Shown here in pieces: positions 41,914 to 49,671 of a DNA stretch of 49,671 bases. Numbering within the stretch: position 1 is the first letter of the stretch; every line of letters starts with the position of its first letter. Origin of the DNA: an uncultured Ignavibacteriales bacterium (GTDB taxonomy: Bacteria > Bacteroidota > Ignavibacteria > Ignavibacteriales > Ignavibacteriaceae); NCBI GenBank assembly GCA_903929035.1, contig CAIYTF010000165.1, forward strand, positions 1-49,671, given 5' to 3'. Position numbers and translations under genes: made by a program. The notes under the pieces are model-generated. The model was given only the letters and a program-made list of their open reading frames with translations, made no database searches and was not told where the DNA came from.

Positions 41914-42142
41914 TCTTTTTCTGTCCTAATAAGTTTTTTGCTAAGTCTTGGTCGTGTTTCCTGGCACTCTTATTAATCGATCTAATAAAGATTATTGCCA
42001 TAACACTTCCCATCGAAGTGACCACCGTGAAGACTACAAACGAGCGGAAGATGGTATGTAAGGGTGCCATATCTTCTTGGCTAAAGAAGAACAGGGAGAG
42101 AAAAAATACCAGCAATCCAAATTGTAATACTATCTTGTTCAT
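41906..42142 (-). CDS. Small membrane protein between flhG and fliA
   Basis: From ATG 42142 the product has 78 residues with two hydrophobic helices (about 3-20, VLQFGLLVFFLSLFFF, and about 33-53, FVVFTVVTSMGSVMAIIFI). A charged C-terminal tail (INKSARKHDQDLAKNLLGQKKNE) follows. I prefer this start to TTG 42190, which would add an Asn/Glu-rich stretch. No family is recognised. Its end overlaps the fliA start, so the two are coupled. It could anchor a partner at the membrane (speculation). Confidence 0.7.
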   Translation of the reverse strand: MNKIVLQFGLLVFFLSLFFFSQEDMAPLHTIFRSFVVFTVVTSMGSVMAIIFIRSINKSARKHDQDLAKNLLGQKKNE

Positions 42143-42189
42143 ATTCTCATTTTCGTTTTTATTCCTTAAAAGCAACTTCCATACCAACA

Positions 42190-42219
42190 ATTATACATAT
42201 TATCAGGCTCAAATTGTTG
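42190..42219 (-). promoter_or_regulatory. Possible internal promoter before the small membrane-protein gene and fliA
   Basis: TATAAT reads on the minus strand at 42195-42190, about 48 bases before the ATG at 42142. No good -35 box stands at normal spacing; TCAACA lies 19 bases upstream. This is the largest gap (122 bases) inside the flhB-to-flgF part of the run, which makes a promoter for fliA reasonable. The region also has a long-loop inverted pair GCTCAAA/TTTGAGC (42208-42242). Confidence 0.3.
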
Positions 42220-42264
42220 ATAAAAAGTATGTTTTTTGAGCTATTAGCACGGAATTAGCGGGTG

Positions 42265-43086
42265 TTATTGGCTATCATTAGCCAATTGTGCTATTTTTAC
42301 AATTTCAGCAGAGAGGGCAGATATATGCGGTGTTATTATATGATTCTTCTTCCCCCGCAATAGAAGCTCCTGATTCATTATAGATCGATATACATCTTCG
42401 CTTGTCGGAATAATCGCCGGACAGATTATTTGCTTACGGATAAAATGAAAGAGTGCTTTCACTAAGTTATTATAAGCAGTATCGCCATCCTCTTTAGTTT
42501 GGCATTTGTTGAACACCACCAGGGAAACAACCTTGCTGTTCTGTTGAAACAGATACTTTAACATCACGTAGGCATCCATCACGGATGTTGGTTCCGGATT
42601 TGCTACAACAATAGCCGCGGCAATATTGGGTAATGCTAAAGTTAGGCTTTCATTAATGCCCGACCCCGTGTCAAATATAATTAAATCATATTTCCTTGAG
42701 ATTGTCCTGAGAGATAAAAACAACTGATTTATTTGGGAGGATAAGACTTTGCCATCGGGAGGCTGTTCTCCAAAAATGCAAAATAGGTTCGGGTCAATTT
42801 TTTCAATGGTTTCCTCAAGTAAAGCCCTGCCGTCAAAATAGTCCCGCAACGTCGCGGTTGGATAGACATTGCACATAATATGCAGGTTCGGATTGTAAAA
42901 ATCAAAATCAACTAATAAGACCCGTTTGCCTCGCGAGGCTATAAAAAAAGCCGTGTTAAGTGCTAAAACAGACTTTCCCGTACCCCCTTTACCGGATACG
43001 AAAGCCACCATATTTGCCTGCGCGGGTGGATTCGCCTGCTGTTCCATTCGGCGAAGCTCCAATACACGGTCTGCCTGCCCATTCAT
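42265..43086 (-). CDS. flhG: FlhG/FleN, MinD-like flagellar number ATPase
   Basis: The 273-residue protein is a deviant-Walker ParA/MinD ATPase: VSGKGGTGKS at 31-39, VLLVDFDFYNPN near 55, LIIFDTGSGINES near 137 and a C-terminal amphipathic region. The N-terminal GQADRVLELRR resembles the DQAxxLR helix by which FlhG stimulates the FlhF GTPase. It limits flagellar number and position with FlhF, whose gene ends five bases upstream. FleN in pseudomonads also restrains a flagellar activator; no such regulator is visible here. Confidence 0.92.
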   Translation of the reverse strand: MNGQADRVLELRRMEQQANPPAQANMVAFVSGKGGTGKSVLALNTAFFIASRGKRVLLVDFDFYNPNLHIMCNVYPTATLRDYFDGRALLEETIEKIDPNLFCIFGEQPPDGKVLSSQINQLFLSLRTISRKYDLIIFDTGSGINESLTLALPNIAAAIVVANPEPTSVMDAYVMLKYLFQQNSKVVSLVVFNKCQTKEDGDTAYNNLVKALFHFIRKQIICPAIIPTSEDVYRSIMNQELLLRGKKNHIITPHISALSAEIVKIAQLANDSQ

Positions 43087-43091
43087 AGCAG

Positions 43092-44300
43092 TTAGTATCT
43101 ACCGGTATATATCAAATTGGCAATAACTTCAGGGTCTGCAGCGATAATGTCATCTGGAATTACCTGCCCATTCGTTACATACTTGATAGATGCTTTTGTT
43201 TTCACCAGCGTGTTGAGAATGTTACCATAAGAAACAGACTCGTCCAATTTAGTAAAAATAATTCCGCCATAATTGAACACGCTGAATTTTTTCGCCGTAT
43301 CTATGAGGTTAGTACTGGATGCAGTCGCGCTCAACACTAAAATAACTTCATCCACGTTTACTGAAGAAATAGCTTTTTTTGTTTCTTCTATAAGTTTGGT
43401 GTTATTTTGGCTTCTGCCGGCGGTATCAAGAAATATTATATCTTTATTTTTAAATTTCTTCACCATCGAGGGTAAGTCTTTTTCATCATAAGCAACCAAA
43501 AAATCTATTTCACTGATTTCCGCGAAGGTTTTCAACTGGTCAATCGCGCCTAACCTATATGTATCAAGAGAAATAAGCCCTATATCGAGTTTATGAAGAA
43601 GTTTAGAAATGATGGCAAGTTTGGCAATGCAAGTGGTTTTTCCCACGCCCGTAGGACCTGCTAATGCAACTATTTTCCCGCTTTTGCGTTTTTTAATTTC
43701 AAATCCGCTCACGGTAATCATACTTGCCAACAATGAAATAACAGTGGCTCCAAGATCCGCCGGTTTCAGAAATTCAGCCGTTTTTCCCACTTCCTCCACG
43801 ATTGTTGCCGCGATCGAGGGATCAATATCTTTATCCAGCAAATCGGCACGCAAAGTATCAAGCATAAATGCCTGCTTCCCCGGCAATTTATTTGCCGAAT
43901 CTACCGGTTTCCTGACAGGCACTTTCTTTTCAGGAGCAGGAGACTGCCCATTTTTTGCCTGATAAATCTTTAATTTCAACTCATCAAGAGCCTTTTGAAA
44001 ATCCGGTTCTTTCGGTTTCCGCGGTTCCGCGGTTTCTTGAACAGAGATACTTCTTCGCGGTCTTTCAACCGGAATTTGCCGCTGTTCCTGTACTTGTTTA
44101 GGGTAGTTTTCTCTAATAGCACCGCCGGTTTTTGTTTTTTTTTCCACGGGGTCAATTCCTGCAACCACTTCAAACTGTTTTGTTCGCGAACCTTCGTCAA
44201 TAACACGGGCACTTAGCACGATCGCGTCTTCCCCAAGTTCGGCTTTCATTTCTTCGATAGCCTCACGCAATGAGGCTGCAATATATTTCTTTATTTGCAT
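43092..44300 (-). CDS. flhF: FlhF, SRP-type GTPase for flagellar placement
   Basis: The 402-residue protein has an N-terminal domain (MQIKKYIAASLREAIEEMKAELGEDAIVLSAR), a basic/Pro linker (about 55-145), and an NG GTPase domain. The G motifs are GPTGVGKTT (215-223), SLDTYRLGAIDQLK near 243, DTAGRSQ near 293 and TKLDESVSYG near 352. FlhF directs the place of new flagella, often the pole, and its GTPase is activated by FlhG. It is seven bases after flhA. The paired genes suggest that flagellar position and number are controlled. Confidence 0.95.
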   Translation of the reverse strand: MQIKKYIAASLREAIEEMKAELGEDAIVLSARVIDEGSRTKQFEVVAGIDPVEKKTKTGGAIRENYPKQVQEQRQIPVERPRRSISVQETAEPRKPKEPDFQKALDELKLKIYQAKNGQSPAPEKKVPVRKPVDSANKLPGKQAFMLDTLRADLLDKDIDPSIAATIVEEVGKTAEFLKPADLGATVISLLASMITVSGFEIKKRKSGKIVALAGPTGVGKTTCIAKLAIISKLLHKLDIGLISLDTYRLGAIDQLKTFAEISEIDFLVAYDEKDLPSMVKKFKNKDIIFLDTAGRSQNNTKLIEETKKAISSVNVDEVILVLSATASSTNLIDTAKKFSVFNYGGIIFTKLDESVSYGNILNTLVKTKASIKYVTNGQVIPDDIIAADPEVIANLIYTGRY

Positions 44301-44306
44301 CTACTA

Positions 44307-46346
44307 TTATAACTCTAATCTTCCCAGAAATTCAATTTCAATATGAGATGGCAGTTCAGTATAGGAAAGAATAGCCAAATCAGGGAATGAAGCATTCAGC
44401 AATTTATAGAGATACGGCCTAATCGCCGCCGATGTTAAAAGAACAGGCGGATAGCCCATCATCCTGAAATTTGTTAAAAATTCATTCATTGATCTATTTA
44501 AATCCATCAGCGAACTTGGACTAAGTCCCAGCGTCTGAACAGCTTCTTTTTGTTTTTGCAAAGCCCCTGTAATCTGAGACTCAACAGCATCACCCAATGC
44601 AATCGCGTGAATAATATTATTCTGATCTTTGTAAATGGTTGCAATTGTCTCACCCATAGAATGACGCACGTACTCGGTGAGAACATCAACATTCTTTGTC
44701 ACTTTGGAATAATCTATCAATGATTCCAAAATTAGCACTAAATCCTTAATCGGTATTAATTCCTTTAATAAGTTTTGCAGTGCTTTCTGAATGACACCCA
44801 ATGGTAATTGGTCAGGATTAATATCATCAATAACAGCCGGATATTCTTTTTTCAAGTTTTCCAGCAGCTGCTTCACCGATTGGCGGCTGAGGATTTTGTC
44901 AAAGTTCTTCTTGATGGTTTCCTGCAGGTGAGTGGAAAGTACACTGATACTATCAACCACGGTAAACCCGAGCAGTTCTGCTCGTTCTTTTTCCTCCATA
45001 GAAACCCAATAGCCCTGCAAATTGAAAGCAGGGTCTGTCGTGGGAATACCGCTTACTGCCTCCTGTACATTGCCGGGATTCATAGCTAACCAGCGGTCCG
45101 GGTATATCTCGTAGCTGGATACAAGGTTGCCTTTTATTTTGATAATGTATTGATTAGGAACCAACTGTAGATTATCGCGCACCCTCACCGGCGGAACAAG
45201 CACGCCATACTCGAGAGCAATATACTTTCTTGTCGATGAAATCTTCTGGAAAAGGTTGCCGCCCTGCTGCTCATCCACCAAAGAAATCAGCCCATAGCCA
45301 ATCTCAATTTCTATCGGGTCAACGGTCAAATATTCTTCTACCCGTTCTTCACCAGTCGCCGGTGCAGGTAATGCAGTTTCAGGTTCTTCGGTTTTAATAA
45401 GTTTCTTTTGATTTTTCAGCACATAGGCAACTCCTCCCATACCAAGACTAAGAAACAAGAACGGAAGGGTTGGCATTCCGGGTATAAGCGCGAACACGAA
45501 CACCGCGCCGGAAACCGTTCCTAACGCGCGCGGATTTGAAAATAATTGAGTTTTCATCTGCGAGTCCATTCCCTCCCCGCCTGAACTGCGTGTTACCACC
45601 ATACCTGCTGCAGTTGCAATCAAAAGAGCAGGTATCTGAGATACCAGACCATCACCAATAGTTAGTATCGTGTAGTGCTGTACTGCATCCGTGAACGACA
45701 TACCGCGCTGCGCGATACCGATAATCATCCCGCCAAATATATTGATAAAATTAATGAGCAAACCTGCCATTGCATCGCCTTTTACGAACTTGCCGGCACC
45801 GTCCATAGCTCCATAAAACTCGGCTTCACGCGAAATTTTCTCTCTCCTGATCTTTGCTTCGGATTCATTAATAAGCCCGGCATTCATATCAGCATCGATA
45901 GCCATTTGCTTACCGGGCATCGCGTCCAAAGTGAAGCGTGCCGCGACTTCCGAAATACGCCCCGAACCTTTTACTATAACAATAAACTGAATAATTACCA
46001 AGATAATGAATATAATAAACCCAACTATGTAACTGCCGCCAACCACGAACTGCCCGAATGTCTCGATCACTTTTCCCGCGTAGCCATCCAGCAATACTAA
46101 TCTTGTAGAACTTATATTGAGTGAAAGGCGGAACAAAGTGAGCATCAATAGTAACCCGGGGAAGATGGTAATATCTAACGGGGAACTGATATAAAGAGAA
46201 ACTATAAGGATAAGAACCGAAAAAGTGATATTGACTGCAAGGAGAAAATCCAGCAAAAATGCCGGCAATGGAATAATCATTAATCCGAGGATCAAAATGA
46301 TACCCGCTGCTAACAAAATATCCGAGTTTTTCAGTAACTTGTTCAT
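44307..46346 (-). CDS. flhA: Flagellar export gate protein FlhA
   Basis: The 679-residue membrane protein has about eight N-terminal helices (to about 320). The FHIPEP-family signature VKGSGRISEVAARFTLDAMPGKQMAIDADMNAG lies at about 125-160. A linker and a cytoplasmic domain (about 345-679) follow and bind chaperone-substrate pairs (VDPIEIEIGYGLISLVD, PVRVRDNLQL, VVDSISVLSTHLQ). It forms the nonameric ring of the flagellar type III export gate. The gene follows flhB by three bases. Length and motifs are standard. Confidence 0.97.
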   Translation of the reverse strand: MNKLLKNSDILLAAGIILILGLMIIPLPAFLLDFLLAVNITFSVLILIVSLYISSPLDITIFPGLLLMLTLFRLSLNISSTRLVLLDGYAGKVIETFGQFVVGGSYIVGFIIFIILVIIQFIVIVKGSGRISEVAARFTLDAMPGKQMAIDADMNAGLINESEAKIRREKISREAEFYGAMDGAGKFVKGDAMAGLLINFINIFGGMIIGIAQRGMSFTDAVQHYTILTIGDGLVSQIPALLIATAAGMVVTRSSGGEGMDSQMKTQLFSNPRALGTVSGAVFVFALIPGMPTLPFLFLSLGMGGVAYVLKNQKKLIKTEEPETALPAPATGEERVEEYLTVDPIEIEIGYGLISLVDEQQGGNLFQKISSTRKYIALEYGVLVPPVRVRDNLQLVPNQYIIKIKGNLVSSYEIYPDRWLAMNPGNVQEAVSGIPTTDPAFNLQGYWVSMEEKERAELLGFTVVDSISVLSTHLQETIKKNFDKILSRQSVKQLLENLKKEYPAVIDDINPDQLPLGVIQKALQNLLKELIPIKDLVLILESLIDYSKVTKNVDVLTEYVRHSMGETIATIYKDQNNIIHAIALGDAVESQITGALQKQKEAVQTLGLSPSSLMDLNRSMNEFLTNFRMMGYPPVLLTSAAIRPYLYKLLNASFPDLAILSYTELPSHIEIEFLGRLEL

Positions 46347-46349
46347 AGA

Positions 46350-47438
46350 TTAAATAATGCTCCGTTTTTTCTTTTCGTATTTAGACTGAAAAATGTGTGC
46401 CAATATTTGGGCAACCGCGCGAAAGAAGGATGTCGGGATTTGTTCTCCAACGTCACACACCTTATAAAGAGCACGGGCAAGCTGCACATCTTCGTGTATA
46501 GGCACCCCGCTTTCAGCAGCAATTTTCTTTATCCGCTGTGCAATCAGGTCCATTCCTTTGGCAAGCACTACCGGTGCAGATTTTTTACCCGCGTCATACT
46601 TCAAGGCAATTGCAAAGTGAGTAGGATTCGTTATAATAATAACATCTGCTTTCGGGACATCTTTCATCATTCTTTGACGTGCCATCGAGATCATTTTCCC
46701 GCGAATCCGGGCTTTTATCTGCGGATCACCTTCCATCTGCTTGTTTTCTTCCTTTGTTTCCTGCTTTGTCATCATCAAATCTTTTTTGTGCTTGATTCGC
46801 TGATAAATAAAATCGGAAATAGCAAGCACCGCGTAGAGCATTGAAACACGCCAAACAAAGCTAAATGCCGTTGAAATCATAAATTCGAGTATCTCTTCAA
46901 TAGAAAACCGCACCAATTCCAGCGAGTGTACTATTGCATCCGAAATTATCCAGTAGGAAAATGTTCCAACTATCAGCAGTTTTGTTATTGACTTGGCAAC
47001 TTCAATAAGGGAACTTGACGAGAAAAAAATCCTCTTTAAGCCGCTCAAAGGATTGAGCTTATTAAACTTCGGTGCAAGTGCCTGCGGAGTTAATTTGAAT
47101 CCCACCTGCCCATAGCCGGCTGCCAGCGAAACCAGCACTAAACCAATAAAAATTGGCGAAAGAACAGTTACAAAGAATGAAAAAGCACCCACGGAATAAA
47201 CCTGCAGCAACGGCACGCTTATCTCAAGAGTGTGCAGCGAACTGAAAATGGTTACAGTCAACTCGCGCACGTTAGTGGCAAGCATCGTTTTTGCCATATA
47301 GATTATGGTAATGCCCGCGGTGAAAATAGCAAATGAATTAATCTCGGGACTTTTTGCTACCTGCCCTTTAGCACGAGAATCTTCAAGCCGCTTACCGCTG
47401 GCTTGTTCGGTTTTTTCCTGACCGTCTTGTTCTGCCAT
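46350..47438 (-). CDS. flhB: Flagellar export switch protein FlhB
   Basis: The 362-residue protein has four membrane helices (about 35-50, 85-108, 150-172 and 188-210) and a cytoplasmic domain with the self-cleavage motif NPTH at 270-273 (VIITNPTHFAIALKY). The tail matches the family (VPIHEDVQLARALYKVCDVGEQIP). FlhB switches export from rod/hook to filament substrates after cleavage at Asn270. It is the first gene of the long flagellar run. The 221 bases upstream, including the repeat at 47595-47641, must hold the promoter. I see no clear sigma-28 or sigma-54 site there. Confidence 0.97.
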   Translation of the reverse strand: MAEQDGQEKTEQASGKRLEDSRAKGQVAKSPEINSFAIFTAGITIIYMAKTMLATNVRELTVTIFSSLHTLEISVPLLQVYSVGAFSFFVTVLSPIFIGLVLVSLAAGYGQVGFKLTPQALAPKFNKLNPLSGLKRIFFSSSSLIEVAKSITKLLIVGTFSYWIISDAIVHSLELVRFSIEEILEFMISTAFSFVWRVSMLYAVLAISDFIYQRIKHKKDLMMTKQETKEENKQMEGDPQIKARIRGKMISMARQRMMKDVPKADVIIITNPTHFAIALKYDAGKKSAPVVLAKGMDLIAQRIKKIAAESGVPIHEDVQLARALYKVCDVGEQIPTSFFRAVAQILAHIFQSKYEKKKRSII

Positions 47439-47594
47439 ATTTAATTGCTAATTCTTAATACTGCTTATGTATATAATTCAAGTAGATGTTTCTTTACTAA
47501 TAATTACATCAATTTTCATACCCAAATATAAAGGGGAATTGTTAATGGTTAATTGTTAGTTCAAATCCTAAATCTAACCTTCGCGATCTTAGCA

Positions 47595-47641
47595 TCTTCG
47601 CGTGAGAAAGTGTTAATGTTATTTCTGAACGAGTCCTAAAG
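47595..47641. repeat. Dispersed repeat, copy 2
   Basis: This copy matches 16883-16929 at about 40 of 47 positions in the same orientation. It lies 18 bases after the stop of the ABC-transporter gene, much as copy 1 lies after the VOC gene stop. A further CGCGAT.TTAGCATCTTCGCG stretch precedes it (47582-47602). Confidence 0.75.
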
Positions 47642-47659
47642 TGCCCGCTGCCTGAATAA

Positions 47660-49408
47660 TCAGGAAATCTCTTCCAATTCTTTTTCCAGTAATTGTTTTG
47701 TATATATATCCGCGTAAATTCCATTGTACTCGAGAAGTTCATCGTGCGTTCCCTCTTCTGCAATTCTGCCATCTGCAAGAACGATAATTTTATCCGCGTC
47801 TTTAACCGTGGAAACGCGGTGACTTATTAATATACTTGTACGTCCTTTCATAAATTCCTTCAGATTTTTCAAAATATCTTCTTCAGTGCTGGTATCAACC
47901 GCCGAAAATGAATCGTCTAAAATTAATATCGCGGGGTTCAGCACGATTGCCCGCGCCATTGCAGCACGCTGTTTCTGTCCTCCGGAAAGCGTGATACCGC
48001 GCTCGCCGATAATGGTTTCATATCCTTTTGGAAAATCACGCGCATCTTTGTCAAACTGCGCTATGGATGATGCCCGCGACACGCTATCTTTGTTGAATGT
48101 ATCCAATCCATAAGCTATATTATTAGCGATTGTATCCGAGAACAAAAATGACTCCTGCTGAACAAATCCAATATTTGTCCGCAGGACATCCAATGGAATC
48201 AAATTAATAGGTATCCCGTCAATCAACAATTCTCCCTCTGTCACATCATATAAACGCGGAAGTAAATTCACCAGCGTGGTTTTGCCGCTGCCCGTGTGCC
48301 CCATAATGGCAACAGTGCTGCCGGCGGGAATTTTTAAATTTATATTTTCTAAAATTCTTTTTTTCCCCGCGCTATATTCAAACGCCGCGTTCCTAAATTC
48401 AATTTCACCGGTTATGGTTTCCTTCGAGTAATCCGCCTTTGTTCCTTCATTTGAACTCTCCTGTTCAGCAAAAATTCTATTCAACCGCGCCATACTTGCC
48501 TCCGCCTGCTGGATAATGTTTATCACCCATCCAAAAGCAATCATAGGCCAAATTAAGATTCCCAGATAAATAATCAGCGCGGTAATATCGCCAAGCAGCA
48601 ATTTCCCACGTATAACCTGCATACCGCCTAACCAAATCACTACAATCACTGAAACTCCCGTTATTAAAAACAATATCGGCTGAAACAAAGCCTGCACCCG
48701 AGCTAAACTCATATTTTTCAACATATATTCTTTGCTCAGCACTTTGAAGTCTGCAATTTCACCCTGTTCGCGCACGTAAGATTTTATCACTCTAATTCCG
48801 GAATAATTTTCCTGCGCGCGTGTTGTCAATTCTGAAAATTTTTCTTGAATTTTAGTGAAACGGTCGTGTATTTTCTTCCCTACAAAATACACCAGCACGG
48901 AGAGGAACGGGAGAGGGAATAAAGCATATAGTGTCAAATACACGCTTATCTTAAACATAATAATAATAACTAAAGAAAAGCGGATGACCGTATCAATAGA
49001 GTACATAACCGCGGGTCCGATGAACATTCGTACGGCATTAATATCATTTGTAGCATGCGCCATTATATTGCCGGTCGCGGTATCCCTGAAATACCGGGTT
49101 GGCAGGTTTTGAATATGCTGCCAGAAATCGCCGCGCAAATCATATTCAATTTCACGGGAAACAACAATAATGCTCTGGCGAATCAAAAAGCGGAATACAC
49201 CCGCGAACAGCGATGTTCCTACAATCATTACTCCATAATGAAACAATGTTTCTGTTGTTGTTTTTGTCTGCAGAAGGTTGACCGCGTCTTTCAATAATAT
49301 AGGAAGATAAACGGTTGCAGCATTTGAAAGCAAAATAAACAAAAATCCCCAAATAAGTTTTGACTTATATTTGATGAAATACTTTTTAAGAGTATATAAA
49401 TTTTTCAT
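47660..49408 (-). CDS. ABC exporter half-transporter (MdlA/YheI-like)
   Basis: The product (582 residues from ATG 49408; TTG 49417 is less likely) fuses a six-helix membrane domain (about 15-310) with an ATPase domain (about 335-580). Visible motifs are Walker A MGHTGSGKTT, Q-loop GFVQQES, signature LSGGQKQR, Walker B ILILDDSFSAVD and the H-loop ISHRVS. After Walker B there is Asp where most exporters have the catalytic Glu. This substitution is typical of one partner of heterodimeric exporters such as YheI/YheH and MdlA/MdlB. No partner gene is adjacent in the window. The substrate is unknown; lipid or drug export is usual for the family. Confidence 0.92.
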   Translation of the reverse strand: MKNLYTLKKYFIKYKSKLIWGFLFILLSNAATVYLPILLKDAVNLLQTKTTTETLFHYGVMIVGTSLFAGVFRFLIRQSIIVVSREIEYDLRGDFWQHIQNLPTRYFRDTATGNIMAHATNDINAVRMFIGPAVMYSIDTVIRFSLVIIIMFKISVYLTLYALFPLPFLSVLVYFVGKKIHDRFTKIQEKFSELTTRAQENYSGIRVIKSYVREQGEIADFKVLSKEYMLKNMSLARVQALFQPILFLITGVSVIVVIWLGGMQVIRGKLLLGDITALIIYLGILIWPMIAFGWVINIIQQAEASMARLNRIFAEQESSNEGTKADYSKETITGEIEFRNAAFEYSAGKKRILENINLKIPAGSTVAIMGHTGSGKTTLVNLLPRLYDVTEGELLIDGIPINLIPLDVLRTNIGFVQQESFLFSDTIANNIAYGLDTFNKDSVSRASSIAQFDKDARDFPKGYETIIGERGITLSGGQKQRAAMARAIVLNPAILILDDSFSAVDTSTEEDILKNLKEFMKGRTSILISHRVSTVKDADKIIVLADGRIAEEGTHDELLEYNGIYADIYTKQLLEKELEEIS

Positions 49409-49556
49409 TGGCAGCAATCATAATAAATAATTTTCCGGCAGCAGTCAGGAGCTTGCACCTTGGTTTTAAACACACGTAATAATACGGAAAGCAAATTTAT
49501 AAAATAAATTCCTTATATCTTAATGAAACTTAACTACTCAGCCTGTTCTTGAATTT

Positions 49557-49671
49557 GTCCCAACGGGACTAAATTTGAATAACCGTGAGTGCTAACTCAC
49601 GGAAAAGTAAGCCCAAACTAATAACGTCCCCGAAAGGGGGCGAACTAACTACGCGGCATAAATTTGCCCCC
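49557..49671. repeat. Cluster of short palindromes (REP-like) at the window edge
   Basis: Three hairpins stand in a row: GTCCC-AAC-GGGAC (49557-49569), CCGTGAGT-GCTA-ACTCACGG (49583-49602) and CCCC-GAAA-GGGG (49628-49639). GGGGGC (49636-49641) can also pair with the GCCCCC that ends the window (49666-49671). Similar GTCCCAACGGGAC runs are, to my memory, common between Bacteroidota genes. The 140 bases between it and the ABC gene start hold no visible gene. Confidence 0.7.

Noticed and set aside
1-49671. CRISPR arrays, tRNA or rRNA genes
   Set aside because: No regularly spaced direct repeats and no recognisable tRNA or rRNA sequence were seen on either strand.

Overview
The window looks like a chromosomal segment of a flagellated, Gram-negative, moderately AT-rich bacterium. 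P- and L-ring genes (flgI, flgH) show an outer membrane. I place it tentatively in the Bacteroidota/Chlorobiota/Ignavibacteriota neighbourhood or another FCB-like lineage. The reasons are many PAS/receiver hybrid kinases, Bacteroidota-type intergenic palindromes, a fused SpmA/SpmB-like membrane protein and a stand-alone PGI of the Tal-PGI type. This placement is inference from gene content; there is no rRNA or other taxonomic marker here. Except for one small gene (19581-20030), every gene lies on the minus strand, so transcription runs from high to low coordinates.

Region 1 (1-9967) is the accessory part. An ISNCY-like insertion sequence with a transposase split by a -1 frame change (80-1605) abuts the broken 3' end of a receiver-PAS-PAS-PAS gene. 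Upstream of that gene, in a tight operon with GTGA and ATGA overlaps, lie a histidine kinase with an N-terminal DUF1638-like domain, a MtaA/uroporphyrinogen-decarboxylase-like protein and a corrinoid-binding protein with an intact cobalt-ligand motif. I read the four genes as a possible corrinoid-coupled two-component sensor. This is the most unusual assembly in the window. A three-PAS hybrid kinase (7172-9967) follows, separated by intergenic palindromes.

Region 2 (10061-20030) holds a GH13 glycosidase with phosphoglucose isomerase, a Cache/HAMP histidine kinase with a receiver-PP2C phosphatase, a VOC-fold protein, a SpmA/SpmB-type membrane protein and a Spy/CpxP-like periplasmic protein.

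Region 3 (20180-47438) is one long, tightly packed flagellar gene run. In transcription order: flhB, flhA, flhF, flhG, a small membrane protein, fliA, two HDOD genes, a degenerate histidine kinase, a membrane-anchored SwrB-like protein, a possible hook-length-type protein, a 76-residue protein, flgF, flgG, flgA, flgH, flgI, flgJ (with a lytic transglycosylase domain), flgN, flgK, flgL, a first motA/motB pair, fliW, csrA, a receiver-Hpt protein, a second motA/motB pair, two receiver proteins, an unknown protein and a PAS histidine kinase. Most neighbours overlap or are a few bases apart. The run joins export gate, flagellar placement (FlhF/FlhG), sigma-28, rod/ring/hook-filament junction parts, the FliW-CsrA switch, two stator types and a non-Che phosphorelay-like set. 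Flagellin, the cap protein, the C-ring, the remaining export genes and all che genes are absent and must lie elsewhere.

Region 4 (47439-49671) has an ABC exporter half-transporter followed by a palindrome-rich intergenic stretch at the window edge.
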